Shown: positions 19,825-28,881, numbered from the stretch's first letter. The stretch is DNA of 64,000 bases from Acinetobacter chengduensis (GCF_003664645.1 NZ_RCHC01000007.1:1-64000); one strand, 5' to 3'. Notes: generated by a model from the letters alone, not told the origin. Numbers and translations: made by a program.

Positions 19825-20280
19825 TTATGCGTTTGGTACAATTGCTTTTTGTTGTGTTGATAAACCTGCCGCAATCACAGCCTGATCATAAATTCGTGCT
19901 TCAGCCAATGCAAATGGTTGAAATGATTCTGTAGTTAAAATAGATGCAATATGTGCAACCACATTCATGTGACAAACCACAGTAATTGAATCATAAGGTA
20001 AATAAGATAGCCATTCCACTGCAACTTTTGCATCGTCATCGGGTTTTATTGCATCACACACCACTACTGGTACATTTGGAAAGTAATGTTGCAAATGCGC
20101 TAAAGTCTGTTGTGCACGTAGCAATGGACTCACTACAAATACATCAGGCTGAATCAATCCACTAACCGCTTCCGCTGTTTGCTGTGCTTGCACATGCCCT
20201 CGCTCAGTTAAAGGACGTTGCGTGTCATTCCCCATTACGGGTGGCGCTGCTTCACCATGTCGAATTAATGTCAGTTGCAT
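19825..20280 (-). CDS. sixA: Phosphohistidine phosphatase SixA
   Basis: 151 aa, the size of E. coli SixA (161). Histidine-phosphatase motif LIRHGEA near the N-terminus (His8), followed by RPLTERGHVQAQ and the second catalytic histidine in VVCHMNVVAHI. SixA removes phosphate from histidine in phosphotransfer domains or the nitrogen PTS protein. It sits between gpsA and gspL on the same strand. Confidence 0.87.
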   Translation of the reverse strand: MQLTLIRHGEAAPPVMGNDTQRPLTERGHVQAQQTAEAVSGLIQPDVFVVSPLLRAQQTLAHLQHYFPNVPVVVCDAIKPDDDAKVAVEWLSYLPYDSITVVCHMNVVAHIASILTTESFQPFALAEARIYDQAVIAAGLSTQQKAIVPNA

Positions 20281-20353
20281 ACGATTTCCCTATTTTTTAT
20301 GCAGCATTATAACTATCGCTCATGACAAAATGATGTGCCATGAGCGAATTAAT

Positions 20354-21427
20354 TTAAACGTGTTGATGTGGCAACACAAACTCTACATCACTTCGATGGC
20401 CATTTTTCATTAATGACAGCGCAATACTTAAAGGTGGTGCGCCTTCAAAAATAACATCATATAAGGCACTAGTAATTGGCATATAAACGTCAAGTTCTTC
20501 AGAACGGGCTTTCACTTGCACAATTGTATTAATACCCTCTGCGGTTTGCCCTAATTCTGTGGTTGCCTGTTCTAAGCTTTTACCCGAACCCAGCGCAAAG
20601 CCCACCTGATAATTACGACTGAGTGGGCTATTACAGGTCGCAAATAAATCACCTACACCTGAAAGCCCCAAGAAAGTTAAAGGATTCGCACCCAATTTAA
20701 CCGCAAAACGACTCATCTCGGCCAGAGCACGTGTCAAAATCATACTCTTGGTATTTTCACCTACTTTATAAGCAGCAGCCATACCCATTGCAACAGCATA
20801 AATATTTTTTAATGCGCCGCCCAGCTCAACACCATGCACGTCATCGCTGGCAAATACACGAAATAGTGCGCTATGTAAGGCTTGCTGTACTGCATAGCGT
20901 ACCAATTCAGATTCACTCGCAATTACAGTGCCTGCGGGTTGGCCTGCCACAATTTCTTTGGCTAAATTAGGGCCAGACAAAACGCCATAAGGCACTTCTG
21001 GCAAAACCTCACGAATAATGTCACTCATAAAGCTAAATGTTTTAGCTTCAATACCTTTGGTAAGAGACACAACGGCCTGCGCGCTAATAAATGGCTTAAT
21101 CTGCTCTAAAACACTGCGAAAAGAGTGACTTGGAATCGCAACAAAAATAATGTCACGATCACGCACCGCTTGTTCTAAATTAGAGGTCGCTTGCAGTCCC
21201 ACTTCAAGTGTAAAGTCTGGCAAATAGCGCTTATTGATATGTGTGGCATTAATGTCCGCAGCAATCGCTTCATCACGAATCCAAATCATGGTTTCACAGC
21301 CATTACGTACCGCTGTATTCGCCATAGCTGTACCAAAACTACCGCCCCCCAGTACAGTCACACGTAAAGCCGTTTTTTGATTTACGACAACAGGTTCCAC
21401 TAAGTCTGAAAATTTCAAATCTGACAT
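20354..21427 (-). CDS. gpsA: Glycerol-3-phosphate dehydrogenase [NAD(P)+]
   Basis: 357 aa (family ~340). It supplies sn-glycerol 3-phosphate for phospholipid synthesis by reducing dihydroxyacetone phosphate. Visible motifs are the dinucleotide-binding VLGGGSFGTAMA, SLTKGIEAKT, LSGPNLAKEI, the catalytic-Lys region GGALKNIYAVAMG and GLSGVGDLFATC. The N-terminus has ~17 extra residues before the Rossmann fold. Likely co-transcribed with the nitroreductase gene 31 nt upstream. Confidence 0.95.
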   Translation of the reverse strand: MSDLKFSDLVEPVVVNQKTALRVTVLGGGSFGTAMANTAVRNGCETMIWIRDEAIAADINATHINKRYLPDFTLEVGLQATSNLEQAVRDRDIIFVAIPSHSFRSVLEQIKPFISAQAVVSLTKGIEAKTFSFMSDIIREVLPEVPYGVLSGPNLAKEIVAGQPAGTVIASESELVRYAVQQALHSALFRVFASDDVHGVELGGALKNIYAVAMGMAAAYKVGENTKSMILTRALAEMSRFAVKLGANPLTFLGLSGVGDLFATCNSPLSRNYQVGFALGSGKSLEQATTELGQTAEGINTIVQVKARSEELDVYMPITSALYDVIFEGAPPLSIALSLMKNGHRSDVEFVLPHQHV

Positions 21428-21458
21428 TTTTATTATTTCCTAATCTTTTCTATCCGTC

Positions 21459-22040
21459 TTATTTATGCCATTCACTCACAAATTCATTTGTGAAAATTTC
21501 TGTCCGTGGTGGAATCGCCTTTACTGCAGTACCAATATAAATAATGCCTGAAATTAAATCCGCTTCAGTTAAACCCAATGCTTGCTTAAATAATTTAGAT
21601 TCAACCACCGCACCACTACGCCACATAGTTGAATAACCATTACTTTGTAAAGAAAGCAAAAAATTTTGCACCGCGGCACCTGAGCTTAAAATTTGCTCAA
21701 AATGAGGCACTTTAGGGTGATCTTGTAATTTTGTTAACGCCAATACCAACAATGGGGCACGAAAAGGATGGTTTTTTACACGCTCTAATTGTGCCTCTTC
21801 GGTTTGTCCTGTATCCGCCAAAGCTTGTGACAATAAGTCGCCAAAAGCTTCTCTCTCAGTCGAAGGAATGACCACAAAACGAGTCGGTTTTAGACGATGA
21901 TGATCTGGCGCAGTCATTGCAGCTTGAAAAGCTTGCTCTAGTTGTACCGCATTGGGTGCTGGTTCAACCAAGTGGCCAATAGATTGACGCTGATGAATGT
22001 TTTGATGAACTATTTCAACCGCTGATTCTGACATTGACAT
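21459..22040 (-). CDS. Nitroreductase family protein (YdjA-like)
   Basis: 193 aa from the chosen ATG; two alternative starts (a GTG at 22049 and another ATG at 22034) are within a few codons. Motifs of the FMN-dependent nitroreductase fold include RQSIGHLVEPAP, AMTAPDHHRLKPTRFVVI and GYSTMWRSGAVV. It is nearest in length and pattern to E. coli YdjA, whose substrate is unclear. First gene of a possible unit leading to gpsA. Confidence 0.82.
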   Translation of the reverse strand: MSMSESAVEIVHQNIHQRQSIGHLVEPAPNAVQLEQAFQAAMTAPDHHRLKPTRFVVIPSTEREAFGDLLSQALADTGQTEEAQLERVKNHPFRAPLLVLALTKLQDHPKVPHFEQILSSGAAVQNFLLSLQSNGYSTMWRSGAVVESKLFKQALGLTEADLISGIIYIGTAVKAIPPRTEIFTNEFVSEWHK

Positions 22041-22242
22041 CGATATCACTTTAAAAACTGTGCTCCAAGATTAGCATATTCTCAAGGACTTACTCTAGAA
22101 GCTTTACAGAATGAAAACTATGATATTTCCAATCTTATTTGACACATATTCAGCTCATGCTGTTGCATAAGTCATACAGCAACTCCCTTAATTAACTGAA
22201 AAGTTATGTTCAAATATAAAAAAATCAATCAAAGGCATTCCA

Positions 22243-22632
22243 ATGAAACTTACTCAACAACATTTATGGGTCACAACTTCCCTTGCATCTGTTTTATTAC
22301 TCAGCGCATGTGCTTCTAACCCAACACAATCATTAGCGATTCAAAAACCCAATAATCAATATGAAGTGACGGCTGTAGGTAAAACCCAATTGATCGCTAA
22401 AAATAATGCTATTTCAGCTGCCAATAGCACCTGTGGTAAAAGTGCATCCCCTGTTGTGGTAGATGAAAAAACTGAATATAACGGCGCACTTAAAGGCGTA
22501 TTAGATGAAAAAACAGGACAAATGGTACAAGCAGCTGCAGGCATTTTGGGCAGTATTTCTGGAACAAACACTGGTTTAAATAAAGATGATGACTACCAAA
22601 CCGTATTAACCTTTAGCTGTAAAGCCAACTAA
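22243..22632 (+). CDS. Small lipoprotein of unknown function
   Basis: 129 aa with a lipobox (LLLSACAS, lipidated Cys about 23). The mature part, with VTAVGKTQLIAKNNAISAANSTCGKS, has a single further Cys pair and no family I can name. It is monocistronic with an AAAGG ribosome-binding site and its own hairpin terminator, and converges on rhlB. Expected at the outer membrane or periplasm. Confidence 0.72.
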   Translation: MKLTQQHLWVTTSLASVLLLSACASNPTQSLAIQKPNNQYEVTAVGKTQLIAKNNAISAANSTCGKSASPVVVDEKTEYNGALKGVLDEKTGQMVQAAAGILGSISGTNTGLNKDDDYQTVLTFSCKAN

Positions 22633-22643
22633 AATGCAGTTAT

Positions 22644-22672
22644 AAAAAAACCGCTCATTGAGCGGTTTTTTT
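22644..22672 (+). terminator. Bidirectional terminator between lipoprotein gene and rhlB
   Basis: CCGCTC-ATT-GAGCGG stem flanked by seven A's and seven T's, so it can end transcripts from both strands. Confidence 0.9.
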
Positions 22673-22699
22673 ATTGATCATTGAATATAAAAATACTTA

Positions 22700-23851
22700 T
22701 TAACAATAACCATCTAAACGAGTTAATGGTAATTTTTGACCAATCGCTTTTTCAATTTCAGGCAGATAGAATGCATCATCTTCAGACAAGAAACTAATAC
22801 TTACACCACGCGAACCTGCACGACCTGTACGACCAATACGATGCACATAGTCATCAGACTGTTCTGGCAATGTAAAGTTAATTACATGCGATACGCCATC
22901 CACGTGAATACCACGACCAGCAACGTCAGTTGCAATCATAATATTGTGTTTACCGTTTTTAAATTGATCTAACATTTTTAAGCGTTTATCTTGTGCGATT
23001 TCACCAGACAACATCACCACCTTATAGTCATCTTTTTTTAGATGATCATAAAGTTTACGCACTTGATCACGACGATTGGCAAAAATCATTACTTTCTCAA
23101 TCGGTTCATCGCGTAAAATTTCTTGTAATAACTTATATTTATCTGTTTTAGCAACCATATACACACGCTGTTCAACATCTGCATTGGTTTTCTTTTCTGG
23201 CTCAATTTCAACCGTAACAGGCTCAAACAACCACTGCTGTGCCAAATTTAATACGTCATAGCTAAAGGTTGCAGAGAACATCAAAGTTTGACGTTGTTCT
23301 TTACGTGGAGAATAACGCACGATACGTTTTACCGATGGAATAAAGCCCATGTCCAGTAAACGGTCAGCTTCATCAATCACCAAAAATTCAATTTGATCTA
23401 ACCAAATTTCTTTTTGTTCAACAAAATCGATTAAACGACCTGGTGTTGCCACCATAATATCAACAAAGTTTTTATTTAGTTCAGCACGTTGCTTATCAAA
23501 ATCTACACCACCAAGCATGGTCACTAAATGTAAATCTGTAAATTTAGTTAATTCTTTGGCATCACTTTCAATTTGCAAAGCCAATTCACGTGTTGGCGCT
23601 AAAATTAATGCACGTGGCTCACCACGGAAACGTTGCTCTTTAATCGGGTTATTAAGTAAATCGTTAATCACACTGACCAAAAAAGCTGCTGTTTTACCCG
23701 TACCTGTTTGTGCGCGACCAATGGCATCATGTCCCGCCAGCGTAAATTTCAAAACCTTCTGCTGAATAGGCGTCATTTTTGTAAAGCCTAAAGCATCAAT
23801 CGCTTGTTTCAGTTTAGGGTGTAAATTTAAGGTATCAAAACCAGATGACAT
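22700..23851 (-). CDS. rhlB: DEAD-box RNA helicase (RhlB-like)
   Basis: 383 aa from the internal ATG at 23849-23851, preferred because family members begin at the Q-motif region (FDTLNLHPKL) and the upstream 23 codons are hydrophobic and unlike a helicase. Motifs run in order: GRAQTGTGKTAAF, PTRELALQ, VATPGRL, VIDEADRLLDMGF, MFSATFS, VMIFANRR, TDVAGRGIHV, HRIGRTGRAG. The protein lacks a long C-terminal tail, consistent with a compact RhlB-type helicase that works with RNase E or ribosomes. The exact subfamily is inferred. Confidence 0.88.
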   Translation of the reverse strand: MSSGFDTLNLHPKLKQAIDALGFTKMTPIQQKVLKFTLAGHDAIGRAQTGTGKTAAFLVSVINDLLNNPIKEQRFRGEPRALILAPTRELALQIESDAKELTKFTDLHLVTMLGGVDFDKQRAELNKNFVDIMVATPGRLIDFVEQKEIWLDQIEFLVIDEADRLLDMGFIPSVKRIVRYSPRKEQRQTLMFSATFSYDVLNLAQQWLFEPVTVEIEPEKKTNADVEQRVYMVAKTDKYKLLQEILRDEPIEKVMIFANRRDQVRKLYDHLKKDDYKVVMLSGEIAQDKRLKMLDQFKNGKHNIMIATDVAGRGIHVDGVSHVINFTLPEQSDDYVHRIGRTGRAGSRGVSISFLSEDDAFYLPEIEKAIGQKLPLTRLDGYC

Positions 23852-23899
23852 AAAGCTGTGCTCTAACTTGGTAATCGCAAAATATGATGCATTATAAAC

Positions 23900-23933
23900 A
23901 AAAAACGCCCCAATATACATTGGGGCGTTTTTT
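23900..23933 (-). terminator. Terminator of the cold-shock gene
   Basis: AAAACGCCCCAAT and ATTGGGGCGTTTT form a 13-bp or longer stem, with T-tracts on both strands, between csp and rhlB. It ends the csp transcript just before the rhlB coding region. Confidence 0.92.
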
Positions 23934-23948
23934 AGATTAATCTTTCGA

Positions 23949-24161
23949 TTAGTCTAAAGGCTGAACTTCTTCAGCTTGGAAGCCTTTTTGACCTTTTACA
24001 ACGCTGAATTCAACGCGTTGACCGTCACGAAGTGAACGGTGACCGTCGCCTTGAATAGCACGGAAGTGAACGAATACATCGTCGCCACCGTTACGTTGAA
24101 TGAAGCCGAAGCCTTTAGTATCGTTAAACCACTTAACTACGCCTTGTTCACGAGCTGTCAT
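23949..24161 (-). CDS. Cold-shock domain protein
   Basis: 70 aa, a single cold-shock domain. Both RNA-binding motifs are present: KGFGFIQR (RNP1) and DVFVHFRAI (RNP2). It binds single-stranded nucleic acid and acts as RNA chaperone; whether it is cold-induced or constitutive (CspC/E-type) cannot be read from the protein. A GAGGA ribosome-binding site precedes the ATG and a predicted leader of about 130 nt precedes it. Confidence 0.95.
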   Translation of the reverse strand: MTAREQGVVKWFNDTKGFGFIQRNGGDDVFVHFRAIQGDGHRSLRDGQRVEFSVVKGQKGFQAEEVQPLD

Positions 24162-24308
24162 TTAGTTAATCCTCATAGATGTATAAGAAGGACCACCCGG
24201 TGTTGCAAACAGCAGACAAACAAGGTTTAAAATTCTTTATTTTTTTAAAACTTGTAATCATTCTGTAAAACTATTAACAAAATCCCGGTTATATCCATTT
24301 ATATAGCA
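24162..24308 (-). promoter_or_regulatory. Predicted promoter and leader of the cold-shock gene
   Basis: An extended -10 (TGCTATATAA on the minus strand, 24299-24308) without a good -35 would start transcription about 130 nt upstream of the ATG. Long untranslated leaders are known for csp mRNAs in E. coli, where they act as thermosensors. I see no clear cold-box motif, so the leader role is inference. Confidence 0.4.
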
Positions 24309-24489
24309 GGTGTTGAAACAATTTATAGTTGTTATAACCCCTAGTACGCTGTCGAGCTTAACACGGGTAAATTTCAATTAATAGATTTTTTTTCGACTTA
24401 TTTGCAATTTAACTGTTCATTTTTTAACACATACTTTGCACAAATTTTGAGTTAGATATTTTGGCTAAAATTTGGTTTTTTGTTTGGTT
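24309..24489. other. Gene-free stretch between csp and tusA
   Basis: Part of a 388-bp gap (24162-24549) holding the csp leader on one side and the tusA promoter on the other. The middle is A+T-rich, with poly-T tracts and no ORF, tRNA-like fold or terminator that I could recognise. Confidence 0.5.
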
Positions 24490-24511
24490 TTGGCACTCAA
24501 TTTGCTAATAT
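24490..24511 (+). promoter_or_regulatory. Sigma-54-type or extended -10 promoter of tusA
   Basis: TTGGCAC-N5-TTGC (24490-24505) has GG and GC ten bases apart, as in RpoN -24/-12 elements. The same DNA contains TGCTAATAT (24503-24511), a reasonable extended -10 for sigma-70. Either would give a start near 24517, about 33 nt before the tusA ATG. Confidence 0.4.
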
Positions 24512-24549
24512 CTTTATTGCTTTGATCTTAATAATTGAATACCCGTTTT

Positions 24550-24786
24550 ATGAGTGATTTTCAAAACACTGAAGCATATATAGTAGATGCAATGGGAAAA
24601 CCTTGCCCAATGCCATTGCTCATGTTAAAAAAAGCCCTTAAAAGCCAAACTGGAAATTTGTTGTTGCTCAAATCATCTGACCCACACAGCCAGCAAGATG
24701 TGAGTCGCTACTGTGAAATACACAATTTAAATTTCCAACTGAATAAAGTTTCAGATTCTGAGTTCCACTACTTAATTGAATCTTAA
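24550..24786 (+). CDS. TusA/SirA-like sulfurtransferase
   Basis: 78 aa from ATG 24550; a TTG five codons upstream in frame is possible but adds residues absent from the family. The defining motif GKPCPMPLLMLKKAL carries the active-site Cys of TusA-fold proteins, which relay persulfide sulfur for tRNA 2-thiouridine or other cofactors. Whether it is TusA itself or a YeeD/SirA-like paralogue is not certain. It is monocistronic, 141 bp before rpoH. Confidence 0.85.
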   Translation: MSDFQNTEAYIVDAMGKPCPMPLLMLKKALKSQTGNLLLLKSSDPHSQQDVSRYCEIHNLNFQLNKVSDSEFHYLIES

Positions 24787-24927
24787 ATCTTTTCAGTTAA
24801 AATAATTTGCTTCAAATTTGAATAAAACTTTACATTTCTATACCCAAATTTCCATAATTTACGGAAATATTGGATTAATATTGAAATCAATTACTGGGTA
24901 ATTCCATCATACCCTTAAGGAGAATAC

Positions 24928-25797
24928 ATGAGTGACAGCAGCAATCAATTGATGCCCCTGTCATTATCGGCGCCTGGGGTGAATCTTGGTGCTTATATCA
25001 GTACTGTAAACCAGATTCCAATTTTGACAGCCGAACAAGAAAAAGCCTTGGCAGAACGTTATTATTACGACCAAGATTTAGACGCAGCAAAAATGCTAGT
25101 GATGTCGCATTTACGTTTTGTGGTACATATTGCACGTAGCTATGCTGGCTATGGATTACCTCAAGGTGATTTAATCCAAGAAGGTAACCTTGGCCTAATG
25201 AAAGCCGTTAAACGCTTCGATCCCAATATGGGCGTTCGTTTAGTGTCTTTTGCTGTGCACTGGATTAAAGCCGAAATTCACGAATATGTTATTCGTAACT
25301 GGCGTATTGTAAAAATTGCAACCACAAAAGCACAGCGTAAATTATTTTTTAACTTACGTAGCTTAAAAAAATCATCTAAAAAATTGACGCTAGAAGAAGC
25401 ACAATCGATTGCAAGAGACTTAAACGTTACCGCCGAACAAGTTTTAGAAATGGAAGGCCGTTTAACTGCATACGATGCTGCTTTTGAAGCCACTGGTGAT
25501 GACGATGATGAAGGCTCAAGCCATGTTGCACCAGCGCTATACTTAGAAGATAACCGCTATGACCCTGCTCGTCTGATTGAAAATGAAGACTATGAAGAGC
25601 AAAGTACGTCTGCACTTCATGAAGCAATGGAACAACTAGATGATCGCTCACGTAATATCTTACAGCGTCGCTGGTTAGATGATGAAAAGTCGACTCTGCA
25701 CGAACTGGCAGCAGAATATAATGTGTCTGCAGAACGTATTCGTCAGTTAGAAAAAAATGCAATGGAAAAAATTAAAGTGGCGATGTCATCGAATTGA
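24928..25797 (+). CDS. rpoH: RNA polymerase sigma-32 (heat shock)
   Basis: 289 aa (E. coli 284). Region 2 carries [44 protein letters not shown] (given in parts in the family) including the RpoH box-like [13 protein letters not shown] after it; region 4 holds the [25 protein letters not shown] helix-turn-helix. It directs transcription of chaperone and protease genes, and a matching promoter is present in front of clpB in this window. An AAGGAGA ribosome-binding site precedes the ATG. Confidence 0.97.
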   Translation: MSDSSNQLMPLSLSAPGVNLGAYISTVNQIPILTAEQEKALAERYYYDQDLDAAKMLVMSHLRFVVHIARSYAGYGLPQGDLIQEGNLGLMKAVKRFDPNMGVRLVSFAVHWIKAEIHEYVIRNWRIVKIATTKAQRKLFFNLRSLKKSSKKLTLEEAQSIARDLNVTAEQVLEMEGRLTAYDAAFEATGDDDDEGSSHVAPALYLEDNRYDPARLIENEDYEEQSTSALHEAMEQLDDRSRNILQRRWLDDEKSTLHELAAEYNVSAERIRQLEKNAMEKIKVAMSSN

Positions 25798-25811
25798 TTT
25801 GCCATTTATCT

Positions 25812-25835
25812 AAAAAAGCGCTTCGGCGCTTTTTT
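25812..25835 (+). terminator. Terminator of rpoH
   Basis: AAAAAAGCGC-TTCG-GCGCTTTTTT: a stem capped by a stable UUCG tetraloop followed by a T-run, 14 nt after the rpoH stop. Confidence 0.95.
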
Positions 25836-25939
25836 TATTACTGACTATTTTTACATAATGCTAAACTCTCGCTTTCATAAAAAATATTTAGTTTATTTAA
25901 ATATAAAAATTAAAAAATCTTAAAATTAGGATAACTTTT

Positions 25940-26515
25940 ATGGGTCCATTATCTTATCTAGGGCAAATTTCAATACAACAACCTTATATTGAAAGATTAA
26001 AATTGGCGTATGAACTGTCTAATGGCAATGATGATATTCAAAAATACTTAACGGGTAGTTATGTATGTTATAACGCTGCAACCTTTTATATTTTATTGCA
26101 GAAACCCGTTCTTAATTATGATGATTACGACCTCTTAGCTAGCGCTTCTACAGCTGAATGGCACACAAATATCAAAAGATATAAATGCAAACTATGGGAT
26201 GGTAAGTCATTAATTCCTGAAAGCTCTCTCATTCAAATTGAACTTGCAGGAGCAAAACATGCTACGACAAAATACTTACATGTAGTTGCTAAATCTAATC
26301 TTGATACCCAAAATTTAACCCGAGGCATAAAAGGCTATGGATTACAATTAGGTGATGATTGGCGAGGCGAATTTGATCTAAAAGAAGCTGCTAAGGTAAA
26401 TACACCGCATCCAGAATACTCTCCAAATTCACCATGCTTTAGCTTTAACTTAAATGAGGAACAAATCAAAGCTGGATTAAAATTCATAATTTCTGTTTAT
26501 AGTTTAGGTATCTAA
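25940..26515 (+). CDS. Unrecognised protein between rpoH and the DUF423 gene
   Basis: 191 aa with an AGGAT ribosome-binding site. It is soluble, without signal peptide or membrane helix; aromatic- and Asn/Tyr-rich (YVCYNAATFYILLQ, VLNYDDYDLLAS). I recognise no family. The base composition looks more A+T-rich than its neighbours, and the gene has no obvious operon partner, so it may be a strain-variable insertion into a conserved block. It could be an immunity- or toxin-associated protein, but nothing in the sequence shows that. Confidence 0.6.
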   Translation: MGPLSYLGQISIQQPYIERLKLAYELSNGNDDIQKYLTGSYVCYNAATFYILLQKPVLNYDDYDLLASASTAEWHTNIKRYKCKLWDGKSLIPESSLIQIELAGAKHATTKYLHVVAKSNLDTQNLTRGIKGYGLQLGDDWRGEFDLKEAAKVNTPHPEYSPNSPCFSFNLNEEQIKAGLKFIISVYSLGI

Positions 26516-26646
26516 TATATTTAAGCCACTTTTTTAACAAAAAGTGTTGTTATAAAAATACGCCTACTCTTCTCTATTTTAAACTTAACCCTGAGTTTGA
26601 AATATGCTAAGGTTGATCGCAAATTTTTCCTCAGGAAAACTTGCCT

Positions 26647-27012
26647 ATGTGGATTGGAATCTCTGCGATCAACCTTGCTCTAGTCGTTATGCTTGGCGCA
26701 TTTGGCGCACATGGTTTAAAAAAAATAGCTTCTGTCGAGCAACTTGCATGGTGGCAAACTGCAACGGACTATTTCTTCTATCACGCACTGGGGTTATTAG
26801 CTCTTGCTATCATGAGCAAAGTGGTTCCTCAGCTCCCTATTAAAGTTAGTTTCTGGCTCATTCAAGTTGGCATTGTGTTCTTCTGTGGCTCACTATACGT
26901 GATGGCTTTGGGTTTACCACGTGTGCTAGGCGCAATTACGCCCATTGGTGGCGCGCTCATGATTTTAGGCTGGCTGATTTTAGCTTGGAACGCTTTTAAA
27001 TACGCAAAATAA
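26647..27012 (+). CDS. DUF423 family membrane protein
   Basis: 121 aa from ATG 26647; a TTG two codons upstream is possible. Family proteins begin M-W with IxAINLxLAVxLGAFGAHGLKK, as here. Four hydrophobic segments make a small inner-membrane protein. Its function is not known. It lies 27 nt before thiS and may be co-transcribed, though a link to thiamine is not established. Confidence 0.85.
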   Translation: MWIGISAINLALVVMLGAFGAHGLKKIASVEQLAWWQTATDYFFYHALGLLALAIMSKVVPQLPIKVSFWLIQVGIVFFCGSLYVMALGLPRVLGAITPIGGALMILGWLILAWNAFKYAK

Positions 27013-27039
27013 TGGAATAACTGCTCAGGAAATCAAGCC

Positions 27040-27237
27040 ATGCAGATTTACTTAAACGGTGAAGCACAACAAACGACTTGCACTACACTTCTCGAATTGA
27101 TTCAAGAACTTGCTCTAGAAGGCAAACGCTATGCTGTTGAAAAAAATGAAATGATTATTGCTAAAAGCAAACTAGAGCACACCCCTATTTGCGATTCAGA
27201 TCGTATCGAAATCATTCATGCCGTCGGTGGCGGCTAG
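27040..27237 (+). CDS. thiS: Sulfur carrier protein ThiS
   Basis: 65 aa, ubiquitin-like. It begins [11 protein letters not shown] and ends IIHAVGGG, whose terminal glycine is adenylated by ThiF and turned into the thiocarboxylate that donates sulfur to the thiazole ring. The stop lies 11 nt before thiG. Confidence 0.95.
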   Translation: MQIYLNGEAQQTTCTTLLELIQELALEGKRYAVEKNEMIIAKSKLEHTPICDSDRIEIIHAVGGG

Positions 27238-27248
27238 CAGGAGCTTCC

Positions 27249-28031
27249 ATGGAAGATACATTTAAAATCGGGTCCCGCACATTTAATTCACGCCTTTTGG
27301 TAGGCACAGGCAAATATAAAGATTTGCAAGAAACTGAGCTTGCAATTCAAGCCAGTGGTGCAGAAATTGTGACGGTTGCCATTCGCCGTGTAAACATTGG
27401 CCAACATCCAGATCAGCCGAATTTGTTATCTGTTATACCACCAGAAAAGTATACGATTTTACCTAATACGGCGGGTTGCTTTGATGCCAATAGCGCCGTA
27501 CGCACCTGCATGTTAGCACGTGAACTTTTAGATGGGCATAACCTCGTTAAACTCGAAGTGTTGGGTGATGAAAAGACCTTATACCCGAACGTGACCGAAA
27601 CTTTAAAAGCTGCGCGTACTTTAATTGATGATGGTTTTGAAATCATGGTCTATACCTCAGATGACCCAATTGTGGCGCAAGAGCTTGAAAGCATGGGCTG
27701 TGTAGCCATTATGCCTTTAGGTAGTCTGATTGGTTCTGGTCTTGGTATTTTAAATCCTCACACGCTTTCGATTATTAAAGAAAATGCCAAAGTACCTGTG
27801 CTGGTCGATGCTGGTGTAGGAACTGCTAGCGATGCAGCAATTGCAATGGAACTCGGCTGTGACGGCGTACTGATGAATACAGCCATTGCGGCGGCACAAA
27901 ATCCAATTTTAATGGCGTCTGCAATGCGTAAAGCTGTTGAGGCTGGCCGTGAAGCCTTTCTTGCTGGTCGTATGCAACCTAAACGTATGGCCAATGCAAG
28001 CTCACCAGAAACAGGCTATTTCTTTAAATAA
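27249..28031 (+). CDS. thiG: Thiazole synthase
   Basis: 260 aa, the standard length, using the ATG at 27249 preceded by a strong GCAGGAGC site; an upstream extension would overlap thiS. ThiG joins deoxyxylulose 5-phosphate, ThiS thiocarboxylate and dehydroglycine to thiazole phosphate. Motifs: [40 protein letters not shown] (with the Schiff-base Lys) and [16 protein letters not shown]. The upstream DUF423 and thiS genes form the probable operon; thiC/E/F/H are absent from the window. Confidence 0.96.
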   Translation: MEDTFKIGSRTFNSRLLVGTGKYKDLQETELAIQASGAEIVTVAIRRVNIGQHPDQPNLLSVIPPEKYTILPNTAGCFDANSAVRTCMLARELLDGHNLVKLEVLGDEKTLYPNVTETLKAARTLIDDGFEIMVYTSDDPIVAQELESMGCVAIMPLGSLIGSGLGILNPHTLSIIKENAKVPVLVDAGVGTASDAAIAMELGCDGVLMNTAIAAAQNPILMASAMRKAVEAGREAFLAGRMQPKRMANASSPETGYFFK

Positions 28032-28059
28032 ATATTTTAAGGCATGCCAATTTTGTTAT

Positions 28060-28084
28060 AAAGAGGACTGCAACAGTCCTCTTT
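28060..28084 (+). terminator. Terminator of thiG
   Basis: AAAGAGGACTG-CAA-CAGTCCTCTTT, an 11-bp perfect stem followed by a T-rich tail. Confidence 0.9.
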
Positions 28085-28112
28085 ATTTTGGTTAATACTT
28101 TAGGATGGCATC

Positions 28113-28802
28113 ATGATAAAAATAATACGCTACATCAGCGCTTTTACATTAGGTAGTTTACCTATTCTGGGTTTTACGCAAATACCAAAGCAATATACCC
28201 AGTTAGCACCCGCAGGGTGGATGGTTTTATCTGGCGCTTCTGGAGATTTAAATAACGATGGACGCAATGATATTGCACTGATACTAGAACAAAAGAAAAC
28301 TGACCACCCTTTAAGTAAAGAGAATGGCAAGGCGCTACACAATAATAAGCGAAAACTCTCGGTATTTTTAAATACGGCTCAAGGCTATACATTAACAGCA
28401 GAAAACCTGACTATTCCTGTTGCAGAGCAACCAAACTCTTGTTTGCTCGACCCACTTGCAGAAGCAGATGGTGTTAGCATAAATAAAGGCGTGCTATCCA
28501 TTGGCTTCAGTTATTTTATGTCCTGCGGTGGCTGGGAATGGCCGAGACATCATTATGCATTTAGATGGCAAAATAATCACTTTAAATTAATTGGTTTTGA
28601 TTATTACAGCTTTCATAGAGCCAACGGTGAAGAAACCAATAAAAGTTATAATTTTTCGACCATGAAACGTAAAGAAATTGTCGGTGGTAATATGTTTGAA
28701 TCCCATAAAACCCAAACCAAATGGAATAATTTTAAAACCAATCAAAAGCTGACATTAACGAATATCAATTTTGATGACTTTTATAGCCAATTTGAATATT
28801 AA
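28113..28802 (+). CDS. Secreted protein with an FG-GAP-like calcium loop
   Basis: 229 aa. A Sec signal peptide covers about residues 1-22 (ending LGFTQ). SGASGDLNNDGRNDIALIL (about 43-60) resembles the D-x-[DN]-x-DG loop of FG-GAP repeats, suggesting a Ca2+-binding beta-propeller fragment. Two further acidic/Asn-rich stretches follow. Three cysteines could be oxidised in the periplasm. I do not recognise a specific family. It is monocistronic and converges on the gst gene. Confidence 0.65.
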   Translation: MIKIIRYISAFTLGSLPILGFTQIPKQYTQLAPAGWMVLSGASGDLNNDGRNDIALILEQKKTDHPLSKENGKALHNNKRKLSVFLNTAQGYTLTAENLTIPVAEQPNSCLLDPLAEADGVSINKGVLSIGFSYFMSCGGWEWPRHHYAFRWQNNHFKLIGFDYYSFHRANGEETNKSYNFSTMKRKEIVGGNMFESHKTQTKWNNFKTNQKLTLTNINFDDFYSQFEY

Positions 28803-28835
28803 AATTTAACAAGGCCAGCTTTTATTTTCATTCGT

Positions 28836-28873
28836 GGCATAAAAAACCACCAAATCTGGCGGTTTTTTTATGC
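28836..28873. terminator. Bidirectional terminator between convergent genes
   Basis: GCATAAAAAACC(A)CC pairs with GG(C)GGTTTTTTTATGC over a six-base loop; one mismatch. Serves both the secreted-protein gene and gst. Confidence 0.8.
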
Positions 28874-28881
28874 TGTCATGA

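Noticed and set aside
26604..26843. Open frame overlapping the DUF423 gene in another frame.
   Set aside because: The DUF423 frame has the conserved family sequence; the other is low-quality and lacks a site.
27013..27039. TPP riboswitch before thiS.
   Set aside because: The gap is only 27 nt and neither this gap nor the upstream 120 nt holds the conserved CUGAGA or related core.
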